Of a DNA stretch of 64,000 nt, positions 63,986 to 64,000 are shown one piece after another. How positions within the stretch are numbered: the stretch's first letter is position 1; each line of letters begins with the position of its first letter. The notes beneath the pieces are model-generated. The model was not told the origin of the DNA and made no database searches. It saw only the letters and a program-made list of their open reading frames with translations. The stretch is from Putridiphycobacter roseus (GTDB taxonomy: Bacteria; Bacteroidota; Bacteroidia; Flavobacteriales_D; Crocinitomicaceae): positions 183,118 through 247,117 of the forward strand of contig NZ_QKSB01000005.1 of NCBI RefSeq assembly GCF_003234935.1, written 5' to 3'. Made by a program: the position numbers and the translations under genes.

Positions 63986-64000
63986 GGGCAAAAAAATACC

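Larger units (their letters stand above)
63481..64000. other. Gene-poor end of window with small relics
   Basis: No intact gene is visible in these 520 bp. A 50-codon frame without a start codon (63638-63790, plus) and a tRNA-like fragment (about 63929-63985) are the only structured pieces. ACCTTGAT near 63848 and ATCAAGGT near 63886 form an imperfect long-loop inverted repeat of no clear role. Confidence 0.55.

Overview
The window is a low-GC chromosomal segment of a Bacteroidota bacterium, most likely a Flavobacteriales-type gliding or T9SS organism. The evidence is an intact SprA (type IX translocon) in the typical maeB-ruvA-sprA order, three PorP/SprF-family proteins each paired with a secreted protein that ends in a gliding-motility-associated C-terminal (CHU_C, T9SS type B) domain, and promoters fitting the Bacteroidota -7 consensus TAnnTTTG. 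I see no insertion sequence, prophage, CRISPR array or plasmid function. The genus cannot be set from the sequence alone.

Layout. 0-0.5 kb: tRNA-Asn with its terminator and a tRNA-like relic. 0.5-8.4 kb: ssb, a SPOR-domain cell-wall amidase, pdhB, an unassigned protein, dusB, adhesin/SprF pair 1 and an OmpA-type lipoprotein. 8.6-18.8 kb: maeB, ruvA, sprA. 18.8-38.1 kb: one uninterrupted minus-strand block holding adhesin/SprF pair 2, a giant 3.6k-residue SprB-like adhesin with its own SprF (pair 3), then a complete molybdenum-cofactor operon (moaA, moeA, a TSUP permease, mobA, moaD, moaE, and a moaC-moaB fusion). 38.2-42.9 kb: etfBA, a bifunctional-nuclease-family protein, a nucleoside transporter with an extra lipoprotein-like domain, and a small cupin. 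42.9-51.3 kb: a metal-efflux locus with response regulator, histidine kinase, CzcA-type RND pump fused to a TolC-like outer membrane protein, lipoprotein adaptor and VIT-type transporter. 51.4-61.7 kb: lysS, phosphoglucose/phosphomannose isomerase, an ECF sigma/anti-sigma/beta-barrel set, an S9 peptidase, a DUF1456 protein, a pseudouridine synthase and nnr. 62-64 kb: two small genes in otherwise gene-poor DNA with a second tRNA-like relic.

The most notable observations are these. (1) In the giant adhesin I count 39 SprB-type modules. A second pair of cysteines is either wholly present (26 modules) or wholly absent (13), which implies an optional second disulfide. (2) The same adhesin has higher-order duplications: a four-module block of about 984 bp in three copies, and a seven-module block of about 1.69 kb in two copies. 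(3) The response regulator and pump promoters carry matching operators (CTTAAGrTTwGCTTAA), each exactly 33 bp from a -7-like box. Only the regulator promoter also has a -33 TTTG. (4) The pump-TolC fusion contains an internal signal-peptide-like segment with a plausible signal peptidase I site at its junction.
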